Source: Macrotrachela quadricornifera (taxonomy: Eukaryota; Rotifera; Eurotatoria; Philodinida; Philodinidae). Taken from it: a stretch of 64,000 bases of DNA. The notes beneath the pieces were generated by a model. That model was not told the DNA's origin and ran no database searches. It worked only from the letters and a program-made list of their open reading frames with translations. The stretch is from NCBI GenBank assembly GCA_022393335.1, contig JAJEKB010021255.1:73861-137860 (forward strand). The letters are read 5' to 3'. Both the position numbers and the translations under genes were made by a program. Shown here piece by piece: positions 13,001-24,974 of this stretch. Positions within the stretch are counted from its first letter, which is position 1; every line of letters begins with the position of its first letter.

Positions 13001-13881
13001 TAAAATGACAGAAAAAGCGACAGTGATTTTTATTGGAAATCAACTTCAAATCGACTTTATTAGATTTTTTAACGATTCCATTAAATTATCAAAAACTATT
13101 TGGTCTTCTAATTTCTAGTACTAGAATTCCAATGTTAAATATCATCAGACACATTATTGATTTGATTAATTGGATTCTTATTAAATCTGTCACAGATTAT
13201 TTTATCTGAATTATTTGAAATATTTTTAATTCAACTTTCTTTATAATTTTAAAATGTCTATTGATTCTTTAAATAAATTTATTTCAATTCATGGATATAA
13301 AGCTGGAAAAATCTATTTTATTGTAAATATCTACTAAAATTAAAGGACGATTAATTGACATATAATATTATAAAAATAATAATGACTTACACTAGTTATA
13401 TAAACAAATTGTCATTGTTATCTATGTAAATTAGAAAACAAAAGTTTTGATCTTTCAACAGATTTCAACGGATTTGAAAAGTTGTATAATCATTTCTTCG
13501 ACGTATTTTCTTTAATAATTCAAATTATTATGAAACAGTATTATTTTATCTTAATATATCGGATTAAAGAAATACATAAAATGCAAAGCAGAAAATCTCA
13601 TCCAAAAAAAAAAAGCATTTCAATGGTGTCATAAACAATATGCAAACTTTTATTTTATCTATACGATTGTTTTAGACGCGAGTATCATCATTTATGATAC
13701 AGTAGCATACAACCGTAACTCGGTGCATATCAAAACAATTAAATATACGATTCATATATGATAGTCATAAAGATCAATCTAAGCTATTATTTTCTTTTTT
13801 TTTATTTTATTATATGATTAAAAAAATATCAATAAAATTGAAAAAAATTTGGAAAATGAAAATCTTTATGAATAATGCAAT

Positions 13882-16012
13882 CTACCATGGCTCACATTCT
13901 TTTAGTCTTATTTCAACTGAAGGTGAATTGAATTGATTTTGTTTAATATCAATTATTTTAAATGCTGAATATGGTAGAATTAATACTTCTTCTTCATCTT
14001 GAAATAATGATATATGTTCAATATCTAATGCAGTTCTTTCATTACGTATTTGATATATACATATGACACTTAAGCGATCATCTGTATCGTTGTTATTACC
14101 GAGAAATCTTAATGCTACGTTCAATTGTTTTGATGCTGATGAAAATGTTTTCGTTAAAATTCGTGTACCTATTTCATATTGTTTTAAATTATCATTAGTA
14201 ATCATCATACCACGAAATACTACACCAGTATATGATAATGTTTGAAATCTTGGATGACAAGCAATTATTCCAATAAAATATGCGCGACTACGATTCTCTT
14301 TAGCAATTAAATTTTGAAGTTGTAATTGTGCTAAATGAACATTAAGTGTAGAATAAAATCCAGTTTCTGCTGTATATGCTTTTACTAAATAAACAGGATC
14401 TTTTTTATTTATTGCCATATCAAAATATTCTATTATTGTATTGATACCATCAATATCTTGAAGATCCTTTTCAAGGTAATTTGTTTTAATATAAACAATC
14501 AATTGATGAAATTGTGGATCTTTACCATATGTTTCCAATTTTTTTAAATATTCATGTGCTAAGAAATCGGCTTTGTCAGTAGAAAGAATCCATTCAATTG
14601 ATTCACTAACAAAACGAGTTTTATTCATACGACGACGAATCATCTGCTTTATTTGACCAGTTTTAGCTTCATCAAGTGGAGTATTATTATATTTATTTAT
14701 TGTTGTATGACAAGCGCCCTTCTGTAATAACAACTCAACAATCTTTTCATATCCTCGATAAGCAGCTACATGAAGTGCAGTAGATCCATTTGGTTCCATT
14801 TGATTAATTTCTTCCAATGACATTGTTTTCAAATAATGTTCAACCAACCTGATATCATTATCTCGACATGCATTATAGAAAGGACTTGTAACTATGAAAA
14901 CAGTATATGATGACCTTACAAATGCAGTATTAGTATCACATACTCAAAACATTAGGGATATAGGAGATATAAAAGAAAATGGCAAATATACAAAAGAAAT
15001 TTTTCATAGATTACTCAAGTATTATACAAAAATTTATTCTCAGAGTGTCTGCATCTCATCTTTCTTCACCTTTCGATAAAATTTATTTTGCAATTTTTAG
15101 GTCAGGATCTTTGTAAAAACGAGAATATGAACAAAGAACTACATATAGGGTATTTATGGTTCCTACGAAAAATAACAATATGATGTGACATGTTTTATCT
15201 GTTCTTAATTATGCGTTTTGCTTCAGGATCGTACTGTAAACATCAAATAACAACTATCAGAGAATGATGCATACAATTTATCTTTAATAGTTGAAAAGTC
15301 ATGAATATAGTCTTTTGTTATATGTGGCATTTCCTGCATCTCTCGAAGGTTAATTGTAGCCTCAATGACAGAATAAGCTAATCATACATTTAAAGGGTGA
15401 ATCAGTCAATTTTAGTAATATGTCGAAGGTCAACTAGAGGAGTTTTTCTTGTCCTATCGTTTCCCGAGAGCAAGGTAGGACTTATAAATTGAACTTGCAT
15501 ATCTGAAAGACTAATAGATTGGTAAAAATCGTGTAATCGCTTTCAAATTTAGAATGAATATTACAATCAAATGAAGTATATTGTAATTTCTTCTGACATC
15601 AACGTTATTGACTAAAAAATCTATTTCAAATGATTATTCGTAGGAAAGAGTTAGCAGCACAAAATATTTTGTTCTGTCTTCCCTTGCGGCAGTGTCTCAA
15701 CTAGAGTATGTGTGAGAATATTTTTCAATAATAGATTTTAAATTGAAAAAATGACTTTATATACTCATCGTATTTATATTATAAAAACAAACTTCTCTTA
15801 TGTGGCTATTTGGTCAAACACTAATGTAAATACTAACTATTTCATACTACTTTGTTTGTGATTTTGTGTGATCATACCTGATTTTGTAATTTCGTTTGTT
15901 TTTGATGTTTTTGGCTTTTTATCAGTTGTGTAATTTACAGCACCTTGGATTTTGTTCGTTTTAAGCTGAGTTGCAACTTTCGTCGTTTCTAATTTCTGTC
16001 TTGTTTCGATAA
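13882..16012 (-). CDS. Ankyrin-repeat ADP-ribosyltransferase (5' end incomplete)
   Basis: Main exon 13882-14891 encodes ankyrin repeats (FYNACRDNDIRLVEHYL, then TALHVAAYRGYEKIVELLL), a helical linker and a C-terminal arginine-type mono-ADP-ribosyltransferase domain. The R-S-E signature is visible: Arg in VVFRGMM, Ser in TFSSAS, and ExE in QDEEEVLIL. The frame is open to an AG acceptor at 14893-14892 in phase 1. An upstream exon at 15878-16012 (45 codons, Lys/Thr-rich linker) has a matching phase-1 donor (CAG|GTATGA) and its own AG acceptor, so I join them tentatively across a 986-nt intron. The initiator exon was not found. Family role: transfers ADP-ribose from NAD+ to Arg of target proteins. 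The target is unknown, and no signal peptide is visible in this part. Confidence 0.7.
14892..15877 (-). other. Putative intron of the ankyrin-ART gene
   Basis: Donor GTATGA at 15877 and acceptor ending AG at 14892 on the minus strand give a consistent phase-1 junction. The length (986 nt) is large for this window. A 61-codon plus-strand frame inside (14894-15079) has no recognisable features. Confidence 0.4.
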
Positions 16013-16220
16013 CTGAAAATTAAACAACAGCGTATCGAACAAAAAAGTTTCTCATAACTTTTCTCAGTTAACAAATGATAAATAAATACTATTTGCAAAA
16101 ATGTACTTAGATATATAACATCAGTTTCTTCTCAATCAAAATCATCAATCGTTTTTAAGAACACAGAAAAAAATTCTTGATAGAAAATATAAACTGTATA
16201 ACTTTCTGTTTGTCATGTAG

Positions 16221-16700
16221 ATGAGAGTATCAAAAGCTAGTGACCGGACAGAATGTCGCAAGACAAATCGTCGCGGACAAATCGTTGCGGACGAATCGTC
16301 GCATGGACAAATCGTTGCAAGACAAATCGTCGCGGACATATCGTTGCGGATAAATCGTCCCATGGACAAATCGTTGCACGGACAAATCGTCGCATGGGCA
16401 AATCGCAGCAATAATAAAATACAATATTTCAAAACGCTACATTGTTATTTCTCAGAAAATGCTTTTCTAAAGTAAAGTATAAATGAACAAAAAAATCATT
16501 TGTTTCCTGCTATAAAGTAACTTGAAAGAACTGAAGCCGACGGTGCTACTAATTAAGTTTTGTCCATGTAACGATTTGTCCGTGCAACGATTTGTCCGCA
16601 ACGATATGTCCGCGACGTTTTGTCCTGCAACGAATTGTCTTGCAACGATTTGTTCGCGACGATTTGTTTTGCGACATTCTGTCCTAGCGCCTCAAAAGCT
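16221..16700. mobile_element. Foldback element with arms of tandem 14-16 bp repeats
   Basis: The left arm (about 16236-16410) is a tandem array of imperfect GGACAAATCGTCGC units. The right arm (about 16555-16690) is the same array inverted. The outer ends match: GGACAGAATGTCGCA at about 16247 and its reverse complement near 16672-16686. An approximately 145-nt AT-rich spacer separates the arms. Long inverted arms built from short direct repeats resemble Foldback-type elements. No coding sequence inside. Confidence 0.6.
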
Positions 16701-17126
16701 AACTTTATTTTAACATTTTTATCGAATAAATACAAAGATATTTGTCGGATTCTTGGGATTATTTGCTATGAATGACTTCGAATTCGAATAAATTTGTCAC
16801 TATAAAATACTACATTTATAAGATTTTTGCAATGACTGCAAAAATTCTTGAGGAAAAATCCAAAAATTTTGTAGAAAAAACGTTCTTAACATCTTGATTT
16901 AATCAAAAAGCTTGCTCTCAACATCTATTTTTTTCTAAAATCTTCTTTACAAATGGTTTCTCTGTTTGCGTCAATAACATAGAAGGATAACTAGCTAAGA
17001 CTAAATGAAAAGGATTTTATTATTTTCAAACTATTTTTTATTTAGACTGAGTGATATGTCAAACATTTCTTAATCCATGTAGCATTAATTTAACAACTTC
17101 AAAAAACGAAATTATTGTTCAAAATA

Positions 17127-17688
17127 CAGGGTGGACCAAAAGTCACGCAACAAAGAAACGTTTCAATATATCAACTGCGGTTCGAGCAAACGGGCTGATC
17201 TTTTCACTACGAATAAAGGCGTGCTCACACTCCATATCCATAAAGGCAAGGTTACAGAGAATCTTTCTTAAGTGCCACCATTAACTTAAACAAAAAAAAA
17301 TTTACTTTCTCAAGTATAAGAGAAAAACAATATACAGAGTGGTACAAGGGTCACTTTACAGAAAAAAAATGAATATCTTCATTACGGCTCAAGCAGATGA
17401 GCGGATTTTTTTTGCGTATGATAAAGGCATGTTCAAGCTTTATATCCATAAAGACAAGCCTAGGGAGACGCTTTGTTAAATATATTTTCCTTTCTCCTAT
17501 CTGTAAAAAAGTCAATATTTTTTGCTAAATTTAATAATGGTATTTAAGAAAGGTTCTTTGTAGCCTTATCTTTATGGACATGAAGTGTGCGCATGTCTTT
17601 ATTCGTAGTAAAAAGATCAGTCCGTTTGCTCGAACCGTAGTTGAGATATTGAAATGTTTCTTTGTTGCGTGACTTTTGGGCCACCCTG
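17127..17688. mobile_element. Tc1/mariner-type MITE with TA target duplication
   Basis: Starts CAGGGTGGACCAAAAGTCAC and ends with its inverted form (GTGACTTTTGGGCCACCCTG), flanked by TA on both sides (17125-17126, 17689-17690). The inverted arms are about 160 nt each (to about 17290, and from about 17530). A third diverged copy of the arm lies inside in direct orientation (about 17331-17480). The termini are closely related to the mariner element at 42095-43869, so it is probably a non-autonomous derivative. It ends about 40 nt from the stop of the neighbouring ART gene. Confidence 0.8.
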
Positions 17689-17727
17689 TATGTTGATTAA
17701 CGATTGGCTAGCTATGAAATTTTTTTA

Positions 17728-18564
17728 TTAAATTTTCATATCTTTAATAATTGTAAATCTTAGAGAGTGAAATATTTTTTTTAACAATCTTTTCTTACCA
17801 GATGATGATATTTTTGAATTAGAATCAAAAATAGCTGGTTGTAAAAGAGAAAATGGAGATGGAATTTCTTTCAATTGAATCATGTGAAGATCGGATGTTG
17901 GTTGAAAAGAACTCACAACTTTGAATTGTCGACCAGGAAGAAGAAGAATTTCTTCTTCCGATGGATACATAGAATGATGACTAACATCTTTGCCACTGTC
18001 ACATTCAATAACAAATATAGTTCTTACACCTGTTTTGCCAATAAATTCTTCAATTGTACTGATAGATGCTGCACATGATGAAAATCCCCACCATATAAAT
18101 TGCGCTCCTACATGATATTGTTGACTTACATCTTGACGTAATCCACGATAAATAGTACGTCGATGAGATGGCAATCGAGAAAGTGCTGTCAGAATAAGTC
18201 TCAAAAATAAAAACCATGGTTTTAGTTTTTGTCTCTCTTCAGCACGAAGAATTGTGTTTAAGAGAACACATAAACATTCGTCATGTGGTTCCCATTCCAT
18301 TAAATAAAGCATAATCGAAGCAGATTCATCTCTTGTGAGACCATCGTCAGGTACTTGTTTACAATGATGTTTAGCAACATAAGCAGAACGTTGAACATCT
18401 GGCATGAAGGGAACAAGTGGCTCGATTGCTTCTTCAAGCGATACTAAAGGCATATTTTCATATCCATGAAATGGCGTAATCGTCATTGGCGATTCATTAG
18501 CAGCATCAGAAAATTGCGCATGAGGCTGTATACTGCTACTACTACTACTACTACTATTACCCAT
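17728..18564 (-). CDS. Arginine-type mono-ADP-ribosyltransferase, myristoylation-type N-terminus
   Basis: Single-exon gene, 278 aa from the ATG at 18564. I prefer this start to the frame's other ATG, 11 codons upstream at 18597, because it gives Met-Gly-Asn followed by eight Ser. That is a classic N-myristoylation signal, suggesting attachment to the inner face of a membrane. The ART domain (PF01129-like) fills the rest. Catalytic residues by motif are Arg140 (TIYRGLRQD), the Ser cluster 161-163 (WWGFSSCA) and Glu203/Glu205 (SEEEILLLP). Glu at both ExE positions fits arginine-specific transfer. There is a basic C-terminal tail (GKKRLLKKIF). The serine run is encoded by a TAC-type trinucleotide repeat on the plus strand and could vary in length. 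Confidence 0.85.
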   Translation of the reverse strand: MGNSSSSSSSSIQPHAQFSDAANESPMTITPFHGYENMPLVSLEEAIEPLVPFMPDVQRSAYVAKHHCKQVPDDGLTRDESASIMLYLMEWEPHDECLCVLLNTILRAEERQKLKPWFLFLRLILTALSRLPSHRRTIYRGLRQDVSQQYHVGAQFIWWGFSSCAASISTIEEFIGKTGVRTIFVIECDSGKDVSHHSMYPSEEEILLLPGRQFKVVSSFQPTSDLHMIQLKEIPSPFSLLQPAIFDSNSKISSSGKKRLLKKIFHSLRFTIIKDMKI

Positions 18565-18599
18565 GTTTAATATCAAAATATTTGGAGGAACATTCAAAC

Positions 18600-19376
18600 A
18601 ATAGATAATCTAAAAACAAAACAAAGGAATATTTTTTCAAAACTAACACTAGTGTTAGCATCGTCTAAAATCTTTTATTTATTTAGACATGCATATAATA
18701 ACCAATTAATGCCAATTTGACACTTGCAAGTTCTACTCTTCTTTTACTTGAAATTAAAGAAACATAGACATGATTCTATTTATGTTGTTCACCTAATAGA
18801 ATACACATTCTTAAAATTTATTTTTCTTCGAAATTAATACTTCTGTAAAACAATATCTAATGGCACGTAAAAGAAGTCGAACAAAATAGTAACAGATAGA
18901 GAGAAAGTCAAAGTTTTGATCATTTTATTGCGTAGTTTTTCTATCTGTAGTGAGAAGTTTGTAAAATATTAAATCGACAGATCTTTACCTAACATCTATG
19001 GACATATCTAATTACTTGTTTAGAAAAAATCGAGTATCATTCTAAATATTCCTCATAAAATATCGATTTTAAGGCATTATTCATTCTCTAAGATATTCCG
19101 AAAATAAAACCTTGATATAAAGTGAGGTTCTTCTGCTATAAGATCTATCGCTAAATGTATTCATGAAGAAAATTTTAAAACAGGAATCTGTCACTTTGTT
19201 TAATTTAATGAATACGGTATGGATAATAATCAGATCAATGATGAACGAGAGATATCGAGAGGGCTGCAGTAGCGGCAGGTTTTTTGAAATAACCATGATG
19301 CGAGGCGGTAGAGGCAAGTATTTTTTGCAGAAATTCAAAAATGCCCAAATCTGACGGGGAAGGCTATCAAGTCTTC
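18600..19376. other. Intergenic, upstream of the ART gene
   Basis: No gene seen. The part next to 18600 must include the promoter of the minus-strand ART gene. No TATA box could be assigned with confidence. Confidence 0.3.
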
Positions 19377-20058
19377 CGTCTCTTTTGAGCTAAGACTCAG
19401 TTGACCAGGGTTAGTCGAACACGCAGACTCCGAATTTCATAATAGTTTGCACTAATTTTGACTTTAAAGTTCGAATTTTTGAAAATCATAGTTTTCAAGC
19501 TGAAAAACCACTTGCGCTAAAAATTTTCCCGAGTTTTCTACGTTAAAAACTTTAAAAAAAGGAGAAAAAATCGGCTTTACGCATTATAATGCAAAAGTTG
19601 TATTTTTTTTGCCTTGTTTTTCAACTTATCAAAGACTTTTAATCAAAACAGCTAATACTTTTAAAAGCTCTTCATTTTTATGCCATGTCTAACATATATA
19701 CGCAGCGATATTGATTAAAGGCCTTCGATAAGTTGAAAAACAAGGCAAAAAAAGCAATTTTTGCACTATACTGCGTAAAGAAGCTAGTTTTTCCTCTCTT
19801 TTTCAAAAATGTTGACGTAGGAAACTCTCCAGAATGTCTCATGACACCTCGAAAAGTGGTCTTCTGCAGGTTTCGCGACGTACTCTATCCATTCGACAGA
19901 TCGAAAAAATTTTAGCGCAAAAATTTTTCGACTTGAAAAGCAAGATTTTCAAAAATCGGAGCTTTAAAGTCAAAATTAGCTTAAACCATTAATGAAATTC
20001 GGAACCAGCATGCTTGATTAACCACGGTCAGCTGAGTCTCAGCTCAAAAGCGAAGGAA
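19377..20058. mobile_element. Large inverted-repeat (foldback) element
   Basis: The left arm (about 19377-19660) and right arm (about 19722-20058) are diverged reverse complements. For example CTTTTGAGCTAAGACTCAG on the left matches the inverse of CTGAGTCTCAGCTCAAAAG on the right, and AATTTTGACTTTAAAG matches CTTTAAAGTCAAAATT. The spacer is only about 60 nt, so the unit could fold into one long hairpin. No transposase frame. Target duplication not identified. Confidence 0.6.
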
Positions 20059-20102
20059 CACTTGTTGGCCTTCCCTCGTGAACACCAATTAAATGTTTTG
20101 GA

Positions 20103-20302
20103 TAGGGGTGCAATTTTCGGGTTTCATTTCCAAAAATCCGAAACTCGCATAAAGCACCTAGTTCCAAGTTCCCAGAAAACCCATACCAACTTTGTGAAAA
20201 AGGCCGTAAAAAGCTATGGGAATATTCCATTATGCTTTAGGAATGCAGAAAAATGGGTTTCTGGGCTCCGAGTTCCTGGGAACCCTCAACCCTGGCACCC
20301 CT
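20103..20302. mobile_element. Small inverted-repeat element (candidate MITE)
   Basis: About 200 nt bounded by AGGGGTGC and its inverse GCACCCCT. An inner inverted pair (TTCCCAGAAAACCCAT and ATGGGTTTCTGGG) supports a foldable unit. No clear target duplication. Confidence 0.35.
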
Positions 20303-21972
20303 AGTTTTAGATACAACACACTGGGATACGACGAATATGATCAATTACGGATAATAGTTCTAATCGTAGAGACTAAAACGTTTTTCTAGCGATCGTTGCG
20401 GCAGCGGTAGGTTTCTCGTTCGCATCACTGCGGCGCGGTACTGGTTGTTTTCAACCACAACGGACATCTCTGTGATGAATTAACTACGACTCTATGGTAT
20501 TCACAAGAACTATTTATTTCTTTTCTCAAATTTTCTATTTTGGCGAATACTACACGAAAGAAAAGTTCCGATATGACAGAAAATGAATACTTATAAAAAT
20601 GTTCTCTTGATTTCGATATAGCAAACATAAATTAGTTTTAATAGCATAATACAAGCAAACGTTTTTTTTAATTATACAGTATATGTGTAAATAGAAAACA
20701 GTACAACAGAGACGACTACCATTGTATCAAAAATAGAAGCAATCGCTCAACTAGAAGGGCATTTGTCTTTTTTATCGATTGATCAATTAGATTTAAACAT
20801 TAATTTCTTATTCATATAAATGGAAGCATCGATTTTGACGATGTGCTAATGTCAAGCAGATTTCACTTGTTTAATTATTCTCAATTCTGCAAAGGACGAG
20901 TATTGGCAATGGAAATTGCTCGTCGGTTTGTTTTTGCTCTTATAGATCAATTTTTTTCAACATATCAAAAGATATAGCTTTTGTGGAATCGATAGGCCCT
21001 GAAGTACTATATATTTGGGGTACCCTTAAGGCCTCAACCGCTATAGCATAGGACTAACCGTAGGTGCTCAACTGCTGCAGTATGGGATATCGGTTGATTA
21101 TCAACTGCTATTCTCAACCAGTAAAAGATGAATATATAGAACGAAAATTGCTGGTTGGTGAGTCTGCATCCGATTGGTTGGAACTTGTAGCGATTAGACA
21201 TGAGAAAAGCTGTTTTCCGCTATTGTGCATGAGAAGCCTATTGTTCTTGGCACTCTGTTGGAGATTAATGGGGGTGTTATTTTTGACGTTGCAGACAATC
21301 CCTATTTTCTCCTTATTCTGTATCGTGGAAGGACGAGTATGGAAAACAGAATTTGCTTGTTAGTTTGTCGGCACTCTGATTGGTCGAAAATGAAATTCTT
21401 GTTTCTCGGTTAAAGTAGTCATATTTCGAAGTTTTTCAACGTGGAGAATTCGAATCTAATCAGTTGCCTGGTAATGGTAACTGAAAACAGTTACTTTTAC
21501 TCGATAAAGTAACTGTTCGGGAACCGTAACTGCCATCCCCCAGTTGAAGGCAAGGGTGACGCAACTGATGTGAGTGTAAGAATGAGATGCTATATATGCG
21601 GGAGAACTGAAAAGTGGTATCACAAGCTATTAAGTTGTTAAGTCGAAAGATTGAAAAGGCAAGTAGTCGGAAAGTCCAAAATACGAATGAAAAGTAGGGA
21701 AATGTAAGATCGAATCGACTTTCCACGTTTACCTCTCTGATCAAGGCAGAACAATCCTTATGGTGTGGAAAGTGTTTCTGAGAGTGATAATAATTTATTG
21801 TTGCTCTATGTTTCTTCACCTTTCGAAATTGAGATAGGTGAGGTCCAATGGTCCGACGCATTATTTGTAGCTAGATTTAGATCTATTTTTGGGAACGTTT
21901 GACATAAAAAATAAAGCTCTGAGCTAGAAAAATCAAACAAAGCTTTCTATTGTGATCATTAAATTATCTAAC
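20303..21972. other. Gene-poor stretch with a diverged direct repeat
   Basis: No gene supported. A phrase AAGGACGAGTATTGGCAATG near 20893 recurs in diverged form near 21332 (AAGGACGAGTATGG). The 133-codon minus frame at 21460-21861 has no recognisable domain. Confidence 0.3.
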
Positions 21973-22230
21973 GTAACTTTTTCACCGCGATGTGAGCTAC
22001 CGAGAGCTCAGTATATTTCATATTTTAATTTCTGAATACGTTTTATTAAAAAAACAGCATACACCATAAGATGTAGCGTGAAAAACTCTACAATCTCCGT
22101 AGTAAACCTGATTTTAATTGTGTACCTTATGTTTTCAAAAAAAGCAAAATTCAGTACGATCAATTTTTGTAATAAAACGAATTTAGAGATGTTACTTTCT
22201 ATGAAAATCGAATCGTAGGGAAAGGGTTAA
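21973..22230. mobile_element. piggyBac-like MITE, copy 1
   Basis: The right end reads AAAGGG followed by TTAA (22221-22230). The left end is a decayed form (CTTTTTCACCGCGATGTGAG). The internal core, about 22060-22160 (AGATGTAGCGTGAAAAACTC), is shared with copies at 39181-39500 and 61251-61848. TTAA plus a CCCTTT-type terminus fits the piggyBac superfamily (inference). Confidence 0.55.
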
Positions 22231-22771
22231 TTATATAGTTTACTAAAAAAGAAATGAAATTATACTTTAAACTGTAAGAAATAAAAAAAATATATCTCTA
22301 AATAAATATTTACGACGGTAGTAAAAAATACGGCAGTAAATCGTGTAAATCATCGCAATTTCGTAAAAGTTTAGAACGGAACAGGACAATTCCAATGGGT
22401 TCATGAAAATGTTCAGCAAGCAGTATATTTTTTGTTTATATAAATAAATTATTCTCATTTTTCTTACTTCTTTTTTAATAAATAAGGCATAATGGTTTTT
22501 TAACAGAACATTTTCATGAAGTAATGAAAGAACACATTGTGATAAGAAAGAAAAAATAAATAATACGCAAATACGTCTTATCATTATTATTTAATGTGAC
22601 ATACTGTTTAGTAAGAATTGAGTTAAAAACACTTTTTTTTTAAAATTATTTTTCACTTCAAATCCATAATTCAAAAATACTTTGATTTTATAATGCCATA
22701 TGATTCTTTTTATGATAGATAATATCTAAGTCCACGTCTTGTGTCTAAATTATAAAATATCGAAGAGACAG

Positions 22772-24631
22772 ATGAATTTGGAAAGATTATCCGACGAATT
22801 ATTGCTCTATCTGTTTGAATTTCTAAATGATACTCATCTTTTTCGCGCATTCTATGGCCTCAATGATCGATTTAATAATCTGCTCTTTGATCGTAATCGA
22901 ATCTATCGATTTGATTTTCGATCCATATCTAAGCATGATTTTCAAATTATTTCTGAAAATTTTACTCCATCAATTGTTAATCGAGTCGTGTCGATTTGTT
23001 TCTCAGATGACGATGATACACCAGAACAAATTGAACATTATCTTGAGCATAACATACCTTTCCATCTGTTTTCTAATTTACAATCCCTCTCGATATATTA
23101 CCTTCGTTCGTACAAAACAATGGTAAAAATAATTGAAGAATGCCACCATCTTTCTCATCTTACTCAATTATATTTTATTCAATGTTATATGAATTCGCAC
23201 ACCAATAGCTATCTGTCGTTTATGAACAGCATTTGGTGTTTACCCAAATTAATCTCTTGCAATTTTGGTATTAGTATTCCTAGTGGAACTCATTTTCCTA
23301 CACCAACAGTACCATCAACATCTCTCAAGCATGTGGCTATACAAGACCATTACATTCGCAAAAAACAGTTATTTCAATTAATCCAGCATACACCTCACAT
23401 TCAACATCTATGCGTATCTATTGGTAGAGATTTCTATGATAGACATCCATCATATGCTATTCCATCAATTACTTCATTGATAATTCATGTTCGTGATGCA
23501 TCATTTGCTATTAGAGAACTTTTAACATGTACGCCTAATTTAATTCAGTTAACAATCGAGTCTTTCGATACATATTTGGGCTACATAAACAATGTCTTGG
23601 ATCATCGGTTTACTGACGATAATGATGCTCACACCAAGAACTTTACACATGGAAACTCGCTACTCATTTCTATGGATGGATATAAATGGGAAAAAATTAT
23701 TGTCAATCATTTGCCGAAACTTAAAAAATTTCAACTCAATATGAAGATTCAATATTATTCTTATCATTCGAAAGAAGATGCAGTTGATAAACTACTTGCT
23801 TCATTTAGTAGTGACTTTTGAATAAGAGAACGTCAATGGTTTGTTCGATGTGATTGGAATCCAGAGAATAAATCATATTTTTTACATCTCTATACTTTAC
23901 CTTATACCTTTCATTGCTTTGATACCAATACTGCTTCTGTACTTTCTAAATCAACATCGCCTAATGAAAATGATTATTGGTCTTATGATCATGTGCGCAA
24001 TCTATGCTACCACTTCTCGTTATTAAACAGTTCAGCGCTAAATCGTATTCGGTTCTCTAATATTCGACATCTTTCCATCGATCTTCCATTTAACGATTGT
24101 GTATTATCTACTCTATCAAGATTCCACCATATGAATTCACTCAATGTGTTCCTTCTCAATGATGACATTAAAGTTCAAAATCAATTACAAATTTTACTTG
24201 ACCAAGCACCTAATCTTTATTCATTGAGAGTTAGTTGCGGAAAGCTATCTGCTTTAGAGATGGATTTGCTAAAAGTCAGTAGCACATCAGTACGTTGTCT
24301 TAATCTAGGTGAATACACTGAGCATACGGGTTGGAAATGGTTTAACAGTCAACAGTGTGCTGCACTGTGCACTTCTCCATTAGGTATTCGATGTGAAGTT
24401 CTTCGAATCAGAGTCGAATACCCAACGGATGTACTTGAACTTGTCTATTCAATGCCATACCTTCGAGCATTAACTGTTCAGATTTTGAATGATGAACGTA
24501 ATGTACTAGATTTTAAATCATCTTCAGCAGAAGATGAACTTGTACAGTGGTTGCAACATTCTCTAGATTCTACATGTACCATTGTGAGACGTAAACTTGA
24601 CTCTCGCTATATCCATTTGTGGGTTTGTTAA
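22772..24631 (+). CDS. F-box protein with one in-frame TGA at a conserved Trp site
   Basis: Two frames in the same phase join into one 620-codon gene if the TGA at 23819-23821 (codon 350) is ignored. The N-terminus has an F-box (LSDELLLYLFEFL). The middle is the Leu/Ile-rich domain shared with the F-box genes at 37081 and 51617. The C-terminus (codons 351-619) is fully open. At the aligned site the two paralogues read PFWIEDKKWFV and SFWLKEKRWFV; here it is DF-stop-IRERQWFV, so TGA replaces a TGG Trp codon. An AATAAA follows the stop at 24633-24638. Likely an F-box adaptor of a ubiquitin ligase, now a very young pseudogene, a nonsense allele, or a gene needing readthrough. The first ATG of the frame is at 22772. 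Confidence 0.75.
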
Positions 24632-24974
24632 GAATAAAATGGACGTTTTTCATTGAAACAAAATTTAATCATCCATTTTGAATGTTTAGTATGTCAACTG
24701 TCGTTTATCTAAGATTTTCTATTTGCATATTATGATTAATCAATAAAATCGTCAAGAATTCTTGATGAAAACTTTACTATACTATAAAATATTTAATACC
24801 AAAAGTAGAATCTGAATCTTCCTTTAAGTGGTGACATCTTTAAATCTCCTATTTCCAATGACGCAGAAAATAAGAATATCAGCTGGCATATAAATTGTTA
24901 AATAACATGAGTCAAGATTCTCTTTCTGTTACTATTCTTTATTACTCTGTGTCTCTTTCGTGTAGAAGCAAAAA

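Larger units (their letters stand above)
9421..13881. other. Long gene-poor region
   Basis: About 4.5 kb without a supportable gene. Frames near 10306, 11571 and 11912 lack domains, splice context and family resemblance. Two repeats are noted separately at about 10115-10435 and 12800-13000. Confidence 0.4.

Noticed and set aside
16221..16475. Arg/Asp-rich frames on both strands
   Set aside because: All are translations of the tandem repeat arms of the foldback element.
21460..21861. 133-codon minus frame
   Set aside because: No domain, no splice context, and an unusual composition; likely a chance frame in GC-richer repeat DNA.
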